Below, piece by piece: positions 37,344 through 46,939 of a stretch of DNA of 64,000 bases. Position 1 is the first letter of the stretch, and each line of letters begins with the position of its first letter. The stretch is from CAZVGZ01 sp964627605 (GTDB lineage: Bacteria > Latescibacterota > MWCZ01 > CAZVGZ01), in assembly GCA_964627605.1 (NCBI GenBank), contig CAZVGZ010000001.1, forward strand, positions 124,001 to 188,000. The letters run 5' to 3'. The translations under genes and the position numbers were made by a program. Below the pieces are notes generated by a model. That model saw nothing but the letters and a program-made list of their open reading frames with translations. It made no database searches and was not told the DNA's origin.

Positions 37344-38750
37344 CTATCCACAGCCGACCGAGTAGAGCGTGGCGTTGTGGATGTGGAACTTGAGAACCAC
37401 ATCTTTGCCGACGAATGGTTTGAGCGGCCCGTTTTCGTCCCATCTAGGTTCGTGGCTTGTCAGATCGCCGCTGAAAGGGACGCTTCTGACAACCTGACCA
37501 TGGCACTGCACCTCCACAACGATGTCACCCCCCACGGAATCGGCGTTGATCGTCAGTGTTTCCGATTCCAGCTTCGTCGACACAGTGGTTAAGACGCCCC
37601 CATCCGCGCCTGCATTCATCCCGACAAACCTGTCACTGGGAAGTGTGGCAAGGCCGATGGCCCCGGTTCTTTCCTGGGACCAATGCGGACCATCCCATCC
37701 GCCATAGAGTACCCCTATCTTGTCGCCGTCCACCACAAAGTTTGACGTAGTGCCCATCAACATGCCAGAGTCGAACTGGCCCGCCTCGCCCACCGGGATA
37801 AACGGCGCTCGGTCGCCAACTCGGACGAAGTCGGTTCCGTTGCGGCTGTAGGTGAGCTCTATCCAGGCTGTATCTGTCTCCTTATCACTGCGCCACACCC
37901 AAAGCAGACCTACGTAGCCGCCTTCATAAGGAGTCACCGTCATGCCGTAGAACTGTGCGTCGGGATCGTCGTCGCTATCTGGCTCCAAGATGACTACCGG
38001 ATCGGACCAGTCTCTTAGATCATCACTCTCAGAGTACCCGCACAGACGAATAGGCGTGTACTCGTCTTGGCCAACCTCGTGGCGATAGGCTTTACTGTAT
38101 TGCACATATTTCCCTCGACACTCATCCCAAAAACAGGACAGCACATCACCCAAACCGGTGACGTCGTTGTCTCTCTTTATGAATGGCAGAATAGGATTTT
38201 TCTCGTCTGGCGTCCAATTGAATCCGTCTTCTGACCACGCGATACAGGTTCCATGTTGCGAGTGCGGTACCTCTTTCCACCGCTCGGAAGCAGCTAAAGA
38301 TGAGTCGGCGAGCCTGGCGTCAATCTCAGGGCCTGCGGCGTCCCAGTAGAGCATGGCAAACCGACGTTCTGGATCGACCTGTGGTCCGTGATCGATCACA
38401 CTGGGGCTCGCTGCCCACCGGTTGCCGCCGAAAACCATGTTTGTGTCGGTCCTATAGCCCCACGAATAGTGTCCTAGCGCCGGTTTCTGCCAGTGAATCA
38501 GATCGTCAGATGTGGCATAGGCTATGGCATACTGATGTCTGGCATTCTGGTCATACGTCTGATACCACATTCGCCAGCCGTCGCCATCGTCACGAAGAAC
38601 GGTACCGTAGAGGTAGGCCGAGTTGCACTCCCATGGACGGTCCGGCTCAAGCACAGCGACATGATGCTTGTCCGCTGGGCGGATTTTCCTCTTCACTTCT
38701 CGCTGCGACTCAATATGAGCGTCGTCAATAAATAGCATACGATGTGGCAC
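37344..38750 (-). CDS. GH43/GH32-like five-blade propeller protein
   Basis: 468 aa. GTG 38750 has GGA at eight bases. ECNSAYLYGTVLRDDGDGWRMWYQ and AYATSDDLIHWQKPALG are the blade motifs of the GH43/GH32-type fold, where an acidic residue in each of three blades forms the active site. The last ~75 residues form a beta-sandwich (GGDIVVEV, LKPFVGKDVVLKFHIHNATL). The same tail is found in the chimeric remnant at 7765. No signal peptide, so a cytosolic glycosidase or binding protein is likely. Confidence 0.65.
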   Translation of the reverse strand: MPHRMLFIDDAHIESQREVKRKIRPADKHHVAVLEPDRPWECNSAYLYGTVLRDDGDGWRMWYQTYDQNARHQYAIAYATSDDLIHWQKPALGHYSWGYRTDTNMVFGGNRWAASPSVIDHGPQVDPERRFAMLYWDAAGPEIDARLADSSLAASERWKEVPHSQHGTCIAWSEDGFNWTPDEKNPILPFIKRDNDVTGLGDVLSCFWDECRGKYVQYSKAYRHEVGQDEYTPIRLCGYSESDDLRDWSDPVVILEPDSDDDPDAQFYGMTVTPYEGGYVGLLWVWRSDKETDTAWIELTYSRNGTDFVRVGDRAPFIPVGEAGQFDSGMLMGTTSNFVVDGDKIGVLYGGWDGPHWSQERTGAIGLATLPSDRFVGMNAGADGGVLTTVSTKLESETLTINADSVGGDIVVEVQCHGQVVRSVPFSGDLTSHEPRWDENGPLKPFVGKDVVLKFHIHNATLYSVGCG

Positions 38751-38849
38751 AGCGGGGTCCTTTGTAGTTGGCTGAAATCAGACCGACTTTAGAAAACCTA
38801 ACACTACTTACACCATCGCACCAGCCGGTGGCAATTTCCAAGTCGCAGG

Positions 38850-38878
38850 TTGACGCTCCAGCGCCGCCGATATATTAT
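38850..38878 (+). promoter_or_regulatory. Sigma-70 promoter of the pyr operon
   Basis: TTGACG (38850-38855), 17-base spacer, TATTAT (38873-38878). A transcript would start near 38885 and give a ~115-base leader before pyrR. Confidence 0.65.
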
Positions 38879-38884
38879 TGATAT

Positions 38885-38991
38885 GATAAGCGCGTCAACG
38901 AATATGGCCTGCTGTCAGGCACAGGTTTCTAACGTGAGAGCAGAGATGATGTCAGAGCGCCCGTCGGCTTCAAGCCCACGGGTGTTTTTTT
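38885..38991 (+). promoter_or_regulatory. pyrR leader with intrinsic attenuator
   Basis: The leader ends in a hairpin, CCCGT-C-GGC-loop-GCC-C-ACGGG (38960-38982), then TG and seven T to 38991. The terminator lies before pyrR, with room upstream (cctgctgtcaggcacagg and agagcagag) for an alternative structure. This fits PyrR-type attenuation or a similar UMP-responsive control. The exact PyrR-binding loop of Bacillus was not recognised. Confidence 0.6.
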
Positions 38992-39001
38992 GCGCCACTA
39001 A

Positions 39002-39556
39002 ATGGGTGCTGACCCTGTGAGCCGCCAAGTGATGAAAACGCAAGAGGTGGCGCAGGCGCTGTCCAGAATCGCCCATGAGATATTGGAACACCACGGTGAT
39101 GCCGAGGGCTTGGTAGTGGTGGGCTTGGCCACCGGTGGTGCGCATTTGGCGAAGCGGTTGGCTGATCTGGTTAATGATCTCGAAGGTATCAGGCCCCCGT
39201 GTGGGACGTTGGATGTTACGTTCTACCGCGACGATTTTCGCACGCGTGCAAAACCGCCAGCCATCGCCACTGACATCACGTTCTCGATAGACGACAGAGA
39301 CGTTCTGTTGGTGGACGACGTATTCTACACAGGTCGAACAACGCGCGCGGCTTTGAACGCTCTAATGGAGTACGGACGCGCCAGAACCGTGCAGTTGGCT
39401 GTACTTATTGACAGAGGCCACCGCGAACTACCGATCAACCCGGATTACGTGGGTCGAAAAGTGGCGACGAAGTACGATGATGAGGTCAAAGTGCTATTGA
39501 AGGAATCCGACAGTGAGGACCTGGTGACAGTCGAGGAGGTGCAACAAGAACGATGA
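39002..39556 (+). CDS. pyrR: PyrR bifunctional pyrimidine regulator/uracil phosphoribosyltransferase
   Basis: 184 aa. The PRPP motif VLLVDDVFYTGRTTRAA lies at ~101-117. The N-terminal helix QEVAQALSRIAHEILE and DVTFYRDDF are typical, as is GRKVAT near the end. It binds the mRNA leader and converts uracil to UMP. No clear RBS precedes ATG 39002. Its stop overlaps pyrB (ATGA). Confidence 0.9.
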   Translation: MGADPVSRQVMKTQEVAQALSRIAHEILEHHGDAEGLVVVGLATGGAHLAKRLADLVNDLEGIRPPCGTLDVTFYRDDFRTRAKPPAIATDITFSIDDRDVLLVDDVFYTGRTTRAALNALMEYGRARTVQLAVLIDRGHRELPINPDYVGRKVATKYDDEVKVLLKESDSEDLVTVEEVQQER

Positions 39557-40527
39557 CAGAACTTAGCAGCCGCCACCTGTTGGGACTAAAGGGCCTTAAT
39601 TACGATGACATCTCCCTTGTCTTGGATGTGGCGTCAGCTTTCCGAGAGGTGATTGAGCGGCCCATCCGAACTGTTCCCACTCTGAGGGGATGGACGGTCG
39701 CCAACCTTTTTTTTGAATCCAGCACCCGAACCCGCATCTCGTTTGAACTTGCTGAAAAGCGGCTGTCAGCGGACGTTGTCAATCTATCGGCACCCGCTTC
39801 CAGCGCGAGTAAAGGCGAGACCCTCAAAGACACCGCACGCAACATCGAGGCCATGCGAATCGACGCGGTTGTTGTCCGCCATGCCGCCTCCGGCGTGCCG
39901 CATTTTTTGGCTGACGCAGTCGACTGCACCGTGATAAGCGCAGGAGACGGCCAACACGAACACCCAACCCAGGGCCTTCTCGACCTCTACACGCTCCATG
40001 AGCAGTTGGGCGATCTGGAGGGCAAGAGGATCGTAATTGTTGGCGATGTGAGGCACAGCCGGGTTGCCAGGTCAGGCATCTGGGGAATGACGACCATGGG
40101 GGCGTCGGTGGCGGTCTGCGCGCCTCCCACTCTGCTTCCCAGCGATCTGGACGCGTTCCCGGTGGACGTCTACAACAACGTCGATGAAGCTATTGAGGGT
40201 GCGGACGTCATATACACTCTGAGGATTCAGCTTGAGAGGCAGCAGGGCGCGCTCTTCCCGTCGATCAGGGAGTACATGGCGATGTACGGAATCAATCGCA
40301 GCCGACTTGAGAGGGCTAGACCAGGTTGTTTGATAATGCACCCTGGGCCGATCAACCGCGGGTGGGAGCTCGATGGCGATGTGGCAGACGATCCTCAGTC
40401 GGTGATTCTTCCTCAGGTCACCAACGGTGTTGCCGTGCGAATGGCGGTGTTGTACCTGACTGCTGGACGAGGTACATCAGCGCTCCAAAAAATAGGTGAA
40501 CCACGAGGGTTGGGTAGTGAGATCTAG
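39553..40527 (+). CDS. pyrB: Aspartate carbamoyltransferase catalytic subunit
   Basis: 324 aa. Carbamoyl-phosphate site FFESSTRTRISFELA, catalytic region HEHPTQGLLDLYT and MHPGPINRG are complete. ATG 39553 overlaps pyrR by four bases. Second gene of the de novo pyrimidine operon, which here has no pyrI regulatory chain, as in other pyrR-controlled operons. Confidence 0.97.
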   Translation: MTELSSRHLLGLKGLNYDDISLVLDVASAFREVIERPIRTVPTLRGWTVANLFFESSTRTRISFELAEKRLSADVVNLSAPASSASKGETLKDTARNIEAMRIDAVVVRHAASGVPHFLADAVDCTVISAGDGQHEHPTQGLLDLYTLHEQLGDLEGKRIVIVGDVRHSRVARSGIWGMTTMGASVAVCAPPTLLPSDLDAFPVDVYNNVDEAIEGADVIYTLRIQLERQQGALFPSIREYMAMYGINRSRLERARPGCLIMHPGPINRGWELDGDVADDPQSVILPQVTNGVAVRMAVLYLTAGRGTSALQKIGEPRGLGSEI

Positions 40528-40578
40528 CGACATCGGACAACGCAGGCTGGCTTTCATAACGAGTGTGGACAGATTGAT

Positions 40579-41856
40579 ATGTCTCGATTAGTGCTCAGTG
40601 GCGGACGGTTGATCGACCCGACCCAATCGCTGGATGACGCGGTAGATATCGCTATTGAAGACGGCGTCGTCGCAGAGATCGGCAAGGGGCTATCCGGGGC
40701 TGAGACTTTGGATGTGACGGGCCTAATTGTGGCACCGGGGTTCATTGACATCCATGTGCATCTGCGAGAGCCAGGGTTTGAATACAAAGAGACCATCGAA
40801 ACCGCAACAGCCGCTGCGGTCGCCGGGGGTTTCGTCGGTGTCGTGGGGATGCCCAACACGAACCCGCCTCCTGACACAGCCGCAGCGGTCCGAGGCCTGA
40901 TGAAACGCGCCGAGTCCGCTTCGTGCCGGGTTTTCACCATGGGAACGATTACGAAGGGGCGACAAGGCGAAGAGTTGGCTGAGATGGGCGACCTGGTGGA
41001 TGCTGGCGTCGTTGGATTTAGCGATGACGGCGATCCGGTGAACGACGCAGGTGTCATGCGCCTAGCGTTGGACTACTGCACGATGTTCGACAGGCCGGTG
41101 GCCGTCCATGCAGAGGACAGGTCGCTGTCAAATAGCGGACATATGCACGAAGGAGCGGTATCCGCCGAACTCGGTATTCCGGCGATACCGTCGGTGGCAT
41201 CGGATGTGATGGCGGCACGCGATCTGTTGTTGGCGGAGTACACCGGCGGCAGGCTGCACTTGATGCATATGAGTACGGCTGGAGAAGTGTCGCTTCTTAG
41301 CAGGTCGAAAGCCGATGGGATCAAAACTGTCTCAGGGGAAACCGCTCCGCACTATTTCACTCTCACAGACCAGGCGGTGCATTCGTTCGACACCAACGCC
41401 AAAATGAGCCCGCCGCTTAGATCGCAGGCAGATGTCGATGCCATTTTAGAGGGCTTGGCCGATGGAACGATCGACGCCATCGCGACAGACCACGCCCCCC
41501 ACGCCAGCCACGAAAAAGACTCTGAATTCGCCGCGGCACCGTTCGGTATTGTCGGCCTGGAGACCTCTGTCGGTATCTCTTACGACACGTTGGTTCATTC
41601 CGGCATACTCACACCGAGCCAGTTGATAGAAAAAATGTCCTGCAACCCAGCTGTGATCTGTAGAATTGACGGCGGCACTCTGAAACCTGGCAGCAGGGCG
41701 GATCTGACTGTAATCGACCCTGATCGGCGATGGACAGTCGATCCAGCTAAATTTCGCACCAAAGGCCGCAACACCCCGTTTGCTGGACGGGAGCTGGTGG
41801 GCGACGCCGTGATGACGATTGTTGGCGGCGAGATTCGTTTTGACGAACGCGGTTGA
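40579..41856 (+). CDS. pyrC: Dihydroorotase
   Basis: 425 aa type I dihydroorotase. The metal site has DIHVHLREPG (about residues 57-66), the bridging region HAED and HLMHMST histidines and catalytic ATDHAPHASHEK. It closes carbamoyl aspartate to dihydroorotate. It starts 51 bases after pyrB. Confidence 0.95.
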   Translation: MSRLVLSGGRLIDPTQSLDDAVDIAIEDGVVAEIGKGLSGAETLDVTGLIVAPGFIDIHVHLREPGFEYKETIETATAAAVAGGFVGVVGMPNTNPPPDTAAAVRGLMKRAESASCRVFTMGTITKGRQGEELAEMGDLVDAGVVGFSDDGDPVNDAGVMRLALDYCTMFDRPVAVHAEDRSLSNSGHMHEGAVSAELGIPAIPSVASDVMAARDLLLAEYTGGRLHLMHMSTAGEVSLLSRSKADGIKTVSGETAPHYFTLTDQAVHSFDTNAKMSPPLRSQADVDAILEGLADGTIDAIATDHAPHASHEKDSEFAAAPFGIVGLETSVGISYDTLVHSGILTPSQLIEKMSCNPAVICRIDGGTLKPGSRADLTVIDPDRRWTVDPAKFRTKGRNTPFAGRELVGDAVMTIVGGEIRFDERG

Positions 41857-41977
41857 CTCGATTCAAGATTCACGACAGAACCGAACCGCGACTGTCTGCT
41901 TCAGTAGTGGGTCGTACGAAAAGACAGTATCGCTTGATCGACCCAAGCCAAAACTTTCTCATTAGGAATAGCCACCT

Positions 41978-43135
41978 ATGTCCACAGCACCCATCAAGGA
42001 ACCGGCATCGTTGGCGTTAGTGGACGGCACCGTCTACCACGGCGCATCGTTCGGCGCAGAAGGAGAATCGGTCGGGGAGGTCGTTTTTAATACCTCAATG
42101 ACAGGCTACCAGGAGATACTTACAGACCCTTCCTACAGCCGCCAGATTGTCACGATGACCTATCCACTCATCGGCAACTACGGAGCCAACGCCGACGACA
42201 TAGAATCGGTCAAACCACATGTCGAGGGTTTCGTAGTGCGCGAATACTGTTCGTACCCCAGCAGTTGGCGCAACCAGTTTGACCTGGCAGACTTTCTTCG
42301 TCGTCACAACATAGTGGGCATAGAAGAAGTTGACACCCGCGCACTCACGCGCAGGATACGCACCCTCGGCGCAATGAACGGCGTGATTACTACCGGCGAC
42401 GAGTTTTCGGACGACGACCTAGTAGACAAGGCGAGGGATTGCGAGAACATGGACGGGCTGGACGGGGTGCGCCTAGTAAGCAGCGCCGAGATTTCGACAT
42501 GGACCGAGCCCACGTACGATGTGATTGAGGGGTCACTCAGTCCTCTTGTCGATGGCAGGTTCAATGTTGTCGCCTATGACTTTGGCGTCAAACAGAATAT
42601 CTTGCGGCTTTTGGTAGAGCACGAATGCAGAGTCACGATTGTTCCAGGGGACACTCCGGCTAAAACGGTGCTGGAAATGAAGCCGGATGGGGTTTTTTTG
42701 TCGAACGGCCCTGGTGACCCCAGCGCGCCCAAATACGCGATAGAAGCGGTTCGCAAGCTCTATGAGCATTGCCAGAAAACACGTCTTCCTATCTTTGGTA
42801 TATGTCTGGGGCATCAGATTCTCGGTTTGGCGATGGGCGGAGACCGGTTCAAACTCAAGTTCGGCCACAGAGGCGGCAATCAACCGGTCAAAGACCTCTC
42901 AACCGGCGTGGTGGAGATAACATCGCAGAATCATGGTTTTGGGATTGATGCAGATTCGTTGGGCCCCGATATTGAAGTCACCCACATCAACCTGAACGAT
43001 CAGACTGTTGAAGGTTTGCGCCACAAAACGCTTCCCATATTCTCCGTCCAGTACCACCCCGAAGCCTCTCCTGGTCCCCACGACGCCCGCTACCTATTTG
43101 GCCGATTCATAGATATGATGGCTGCAATCAATTGA
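41978..43135 (+). CDS. carA: Carbamoyl-phosphate synthase small subunit
   Basis: 385 aa. The N-terminal CPSase domain begins LALVDGTVYHGASFGA and contains NTSMTGYQEILTDPSY. The glutamine amidotransferase domain has FLSNGPGDPS, nucleophile FGICLGHQI (Cys about 274) and the His-Glu pair YHPEASPGP. It feeds ammonia to CarB, which is not here. 121 bases separate it from pyrC. End of the pyr region. Confidence 0.97.
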   Translation: MSTAPIKEPASLALVDGTVYHGASFGAEGESVGEVVFNTSMTGYQEILTDPSYSRQIVTMTYPLIGNYGANADDIESVKPHVEGFVVREYCSYPSSWRNQFDLADFLRRHNIVGIEEVDTRALTRRIRTLGAMNGVITTGDEFSDDDLVDKARDCENMDGLDGVRLVSSAEISTWTEPTYDVIEGSLSPLVDGRFNVVAYDFGVKQNILRLLVEHECRVTIVPGDTPAKTVLEMKPDGVFLSNGPGDPSAPKYAIEAVRKLYEHCQKTRLPIFGICLGHQILGLAMGGDRFKLKFGHRGGNQPVKDLSTGVVEITSQNHGFGIDADSLGPDIEVTHINLNDQTVEGLRHKTLPIFSVQYHPEASPGPHDARYLFGRFIDMMAAIN

Positions 43136-43242
43136 CCCACACATTTGAGTTCCGTATCATTGATGGTCTCTGTCCGTAAATATTCGTATAACGCCCGTGG
43201 GTGCTGTTGATCTCTGCGAGCGAAAAGGCAACAAGGTCTAAC

Positions 43243-43683
43243 ATGAAAACCGTCATGGCCAAAGGGCGCGATATCACTCATCGTTTCTACATCGCCGACG
43301 CTGAAGATCAGGTTTTGGGGCGGATGGCCAGTAAGGTCGCCCAAGTGCTCAGGGGTAAACATCGCCCTGACTACACCCCTCACATGGACCAAGGCGACCA
43401 CGTCGTTGTAGTCAACGCCGAGAAGGTTCGCGTCACAGGCAACAAAGAAGACAACAAAACCTATTTCCGTCATTCCCGGTATCCAGGTGGTGGTAAAACC
43501 CGTACCTACCGTGAGATGATGGACAAAGACCCGACCGAAGTAATCAGGTTAGCTGTAAAAGGGATGTTGCCAAAAAACGTCTTGGGGCGGCAACTCCTAG
43601 GAAAACTGAGGGTTTATACAGGCACAGATCATCAACACACCGCGCAACAGCCTGAACCTCTGTCCGCTGCGTTTGGCGATTGA
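43243..43683 (+). CDS. rplM: 50S ribosomal protein L13
   Basis: 146 aa. Typical L13 blocks: VLGRMASKVAQVLRGKHRP, VVVNAEKVRVTGNK, YFRHSRYPGG and GMLPKNVLGRQLLGKLRVY. ATG 43243 follows AAGG; the open frame reaches back to 43201 without RBS. It forms the usual rplM-rpsI pair, separated by 48 bases. Confidence 0.96.
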   Translation: MKTVMAKGRDITHRFYIADAEDQVLGRMASKVAQVLRGKHRPDYTPHMDQGDHVVVVNAEKVRVTGNKEDNKTYFRHSRYPGGGKTRTYREMMDKDPTEVIRLAVKGMLPKNVLGRQLLGKLRVYTGTDHQHTAQQPEPLSAAFGD

Positions 43684-43731
43684 ATCATACGACCGGAATT
43701 GACGTTCGATTTTTTTTGAGATGAGGTGAGA

Positions 43732-44115
43732 ATGGTTCGCGCAACTGGGCGGCGCAAAGAGTCTACGGCCTCAGTGTGGCTGGTCCCTGGTGGATCGGGC
43801 AACGTTGTGGTAAATGGCAGCGAAGCGCTTGACTATTTTAAGCGCGAAACGTCTGTGATGGTGATTCGCCAGCCGCTTGAGGTCACCGAACGCAGCGATC
43901 ATTACGACATAAAAGTGTCGGTGAAGGGTGGCGGGCTCTCAGGACAGGCTGGAGCGGTGCGTTTGGGCATCGCCCGTGCATTGACCGAAGCTGAACCAGA
44001 TCTTCGCCAGATGCTCAAGCAGCACGGTATGTTGACCAGGGACTCCCGGATGATTGAGCGGAAGAAGTATGGGCAGCCTGGAGCGCGTAAGAAATTCCAG
44101 TTCTCGAAGCGTTAA
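43732..44115 (+). CDS. rpsI: 30S ribosomal protein S9
   Basis: 127 aa. N-terminal ATGRRKESTASVWL, central VKGGGLSGQAGAVRLGIARAL and the C-terminal RKKYGQPGARKKFQFSKR that reaches toward the P site. ATG 43732 has AGGTGA just before it. Followed by a hairpin at 44122. Confidence 0.97.
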   Translation: MVRATGRRKESTASVWLVPGGSGNVVVNGSEALDYFKRETSVMVIRQPLEVTERSDHYDIKVSVKGGGLSGQAGAVRLGIARALTEAEPDLRQMLKQHGMLTRDSRMIERKKYGQPGARKKFQFSKR

Positions 44116-44121
44116 AACAGC

Positions 44122-44140
44122 CGCCTGGCTATACCAGGCG
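44122..44140 (+). terminator. Hairpin after rpsI
   Basis: CGCCTGG-CTATA-CCAGGCG forms a perfect 7-bp stem six bases after the rpsI stop. Only a weak CTTCT tract follows, so it may be a weak terminator or processing site. Confidence 0.5.
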
Positions 44141-44326
44141 CTTCTACACGATGTCGGCGCAGGTCTCTCTATTTGCTGAGTCGACGACCAACTTCTCACG
44201 TCCGTGTCAGGCCCATGTCGTGGCCCTGTTCGCCTCTCTTACTGTTGAGGCGTAACCAGCGGCTTTTGGGGCGGTTTTTTGTCGCACGGGCGGCGGGTCA
44301 CAACGACAGAAAAAGGAGTAACTTCT

Positions 44327-45139
44327 GTGGGCACAGTACCGATGACAGACCTGCTGGACGCTGGCGTTCATTTCGGCCACCAGACCCGTCGCTGGAATCC
44401 GAAGATGAAGAAATACATCTTCATGCAGCGCAACGGGATTCACATCATTGACCTCAAGAAAACCCTCCAGATGCTCGACGGGGCGGCAAACGCTCTCCGC
44501 GAGGTAGCAGCTACCGGCAAACCGGTCCTATTTCTAGGTACCAAAAAGCAGGCACAGACCGTGTTAGCCGATGAAGCTGAACGCGCTGAGCAGTACCACG
44601 TCACCAACAGGTGGCTCGGCGGAATGCTCACCAACTTCCAGACGATACAGAAGAGCGTTAAGCAGCTTGACGATCTCGACGCGATGGCTGGGGATGGCAC
44701 CTACGCTCTCCTGTCCAAGAAAGAGGTCGCAGGTATGGAGCGGACCCGCACCAGGTTGGAGTTCAACCTTGGCGGAATTCGCAGAATGAAGAGGCTGCCA
44801 GGAGCGATGGTGGTCGTGGATACCAGGCGCGAAGACATCGGGGTGGCTGAAGCGAAAAAGCTGAAAATCCCTGTATTTGCGGTGGTGGACACCAACTGCG
44901 ACCCAGAGGGCGTCGATTTCGCTATCCCTGGTAACGACGACGCTATGCGGTCGGTACAAGTCATCATCCGGGCTTTGGCTGACGCCGTGATTGAGGGCGT
45001 TCAGCGGACTGTGGATGAGAGCAAAGACTCTGGAGACGACGGTGAAGAGGGATCGGGACGCAAACGTCGGCGCAAACGCGTTGTCGAGGCCAGCGACGTC
45101 GAGGAATCCAGCGAAAAGGCCTACTCACCGCAGGAGTAG
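44327..45139 (+). CDS. rpsB: 30S ribosomal protein S2
   Basis: 270 aa. LLDAGVHFGHQTRRWNPKM, the coiled middle and FAVVDTNCDPEGVDFAIPGNDD are the family's conserved blocks. The last ~40 residues are a charged extension with GRKRRRKRVVE. GTG 44327 has AAGGAG at eight bases; the longer frame from 44279 has none. Heads rpsB-tsf-pyrH-frr. Confidence 0.96.
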   Translation: MGTVPMTDLLDAGVHFGHQTRRWNPKMKKYIFMQRNGIHIIDLKKTLQMLDGAANALREVAATGKPVLFLGTKKQAQTVLADEAERAEQYHVTNRWLGGMLTNFQTIQKSVKQLDDLDAMAGDGTYALLSKKEVAGMERTRTRLEFNLGGIRRMKRLPGAMVVVDTRREDIGVAEAKKLKIPVFAVVDTNCDPEGVDFAIPGNDDAMRSVQVIIRALADAVIEGVQRTVDESKDSGDDGEEGSGRKRRRKRVVEASDVEESSEKAYSPQE

Positions 45140-45289
45140 CTCGGAAGGCCAAATCTGGCGGGGCGCGCGCCCGTTTGCGAATAAAAAAAGATCGACCAGC
45201 GTCAGGCACATGGCGCGATAGATTACACAGGATGATATCAGTTCATACGACCCAGTTTGAGGAGCGAACCCAGGTAAGGCGCAACACAG

Positions 45290-46156
45290 ATGAACATTAC
45301 AGCAGCACAGGTTAAAACGCTCCGGGAGAAATCCGGCGCAGGTATGATGGACTGCAAACGGGCGTTGACAGAAACCGGCGGTGACGCAGTTGCGGCTTTG
45401 GCGCTCTTGAGGGAACAGGGCACCTCCAAAGCCGAAAAGAGGCAGGGACGAGCTGCGCAGGAAGGGGTCGTAACGCTGGAGATTGCCGGAGATCAGGCAG
45501 TGTTGGTGGAGCTAAACTGCGAAACCGATTTTGTCGCACGTAACGACGAGTTTAGGGACGCTGCGCGGCAGTTGGCCCAGTTTGCCGTTGGAATTACGCC
45601 TGCCCCAGACAGCGAAACACTCCTCTCCCAAGTCATGGACGGCCAGTCGATAGCGGAGCACCTCACCGGCTGGGCGGCAAAAATGGGCGAAAACGTCGCG
45701 TTGGGCAAAGTAGTTTCGATCACCAAGCCTGGACCCGGACACCTGGTGGGCTATGTGCACACTGGCGACCAGTTGGCGGTTGTCATGGATCTGGGAACCT
45801 CCGCATCAGAGTCGCCTGAAATCGCCGAACTGGGTAGAAACCTGGCGATGCACACCGCTGCGTCAAACCCCGACTCTATCTCGCGGGACGACATGCCTCA
45901 AGAGCTTGTGGCCGCTGAAGCGGATATTTTTGAGAAACAGGCCTTTAGCGAAGGCAAACCTGAAAAGATCGTCGACCGGATCGTTGAGGGGCGGATGGGT
46001 AAGTTTTTTGAGGAGCGTTGCCTCCTCGAACAGGAGTACGTCCGCGACCCCGATCTGGCGGTTAAGGATGTGGTTGAGGCGGCTGGCAAAGAGGTCGGCG
46101 AACCCATTGATGTTCGAGGGTTCGTCCGTGTCAAAGTCGGCGAACAGCAAGACTGA
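45290..46156 (+). CDS. tsf: Elongation factor Ts
   Basis: 288 aa. Begins ITAAQVKTLREKSGAGMMDC, then the TDFVARNDEF motif that opens EF-Tu, followed by the core and a C-terminal helix region. It regenerates EF-Tu-GTP. 150 bases after rpsB. Confidence 0.97.
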   Translation: MNITAAQVKTLREKSGAGMMDCKRALTETGGDAVAALALLREQGTSKAEKRQGRAAQEGVVTLEIAGDQAVLVELNCETDFVARNDEFRDAARQLAQFAVGITPAPDSETLLSQVMDGQSIAEHLTGWAAKMGENVALGKVVSITKPGPGHLVGYVHTGDQLAVVMDLGTSASESPEIAELGRNLAMHTAASNPDSISRDDMPQELVAAEADIFEKQAFSEGKPEKIVDRIVEGRMGKFFEERCLLEQEYVRDPDLAVKDVVEAAGKEVGEPIDVRGFVRVKVGEQQD

Positions 46157-46198
46157 CCCAACATATGCCCTTGGATAATGAATGGGAGACAGCCTGAA

Positions 46199-46939
46199 AT
46201 GAGCGGTCGCCGTGTACTGCTCAAACTATCTGGCGAGGCGTTAGTCGGTAGCGAACCGTTCGGTCTCGACAACGATGCTGTCACCCGCTTGGCACAAGAG
46301 ATAGTGGCGGTAAGAGGTTCAGGTGTCGATCTGGCTGTTGTGGTGGGTGGTGGTAATATATTTAGAGGACGGCAGGCAGAAGCGCTTGGATTAGAACAGG
46401 CTCAGGCGCACTACATGGGCATGATGGCCACCGTCATAAACAGCCTCGCCCTACAGCATGTTGTGGAGAGATTAGGCGCTGAGACGAGGGTGCAGTCAGC
46501 AATTCGGATGGACGAGGTGGCTGAACCTTTTATCCGCCGCCGGGCCATCCGGCACATGGAAAAAGGGCGGGTGGTTATTTTTGCCGCTGGAACAGGCAAC
46601 CCGTTTTTCACCACCGATACCGCCGCTGCGCTAAGAGCTATCGAAATTGATGCCGATGTTCTTCTGGCGGCTAAAAACGTGGACGGTGTCTATGACACCG
46701 ATCCATCGAAGAATGAAGCAGCCAACCGCTACGCACGGATTCATTACGATGCGTATTTGCAGCGGAATCTTCGTGCGCTAGACGCGACCGCAGTAAGTCT
46801 GTGCCGAGACCACAATATGCCCATCGTGGTCTTTGATGCGTCCCAACCTGGCATTATCCAGCGAGCGGCGCAGGGCGAGACTGTCGGTACGTTGATCAGC
46901 GCCGACGGAGAAGGAGGGGGCGCGGATGCCACAGGCTAA
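46199..46939 (+). CDS. pyrH: Uridylate kinase
   Basis: 246 aa. RRVLLKLSGEALVG, GGGNIFRG, YMGMMATVINSLALQ and FAAGTGNPFFTTDTAAALRA are the UMP kinase blocks. ATG 46199 is preceded by GGAG at ~10 bases; ATG 46178 is an alternative. Makes UDP from UMP. Overlaps frr. Confidence 0.96.
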   Translation: MSGRRVLLKLSGEALVGSEPFGLDNDAVTRLAQEIVAVRGSGVDLAVVVGGGNIFRGRQAEALGLEQAQAHYMGMMATVINSLALQHVVERLGAETRVQSAIRMDEVAEPFIRRRAIRHMEKGRVVIFAAGTGNPFFTTDTAAALRAIEIDADVLLAAKNVDGVYDTDPSKNEAANRYARIHYDAYLQRNLRALDATAVSLCRDHNMPIVVFDASQPGIIQRAAQGETVGTLISADGEGGGADATG

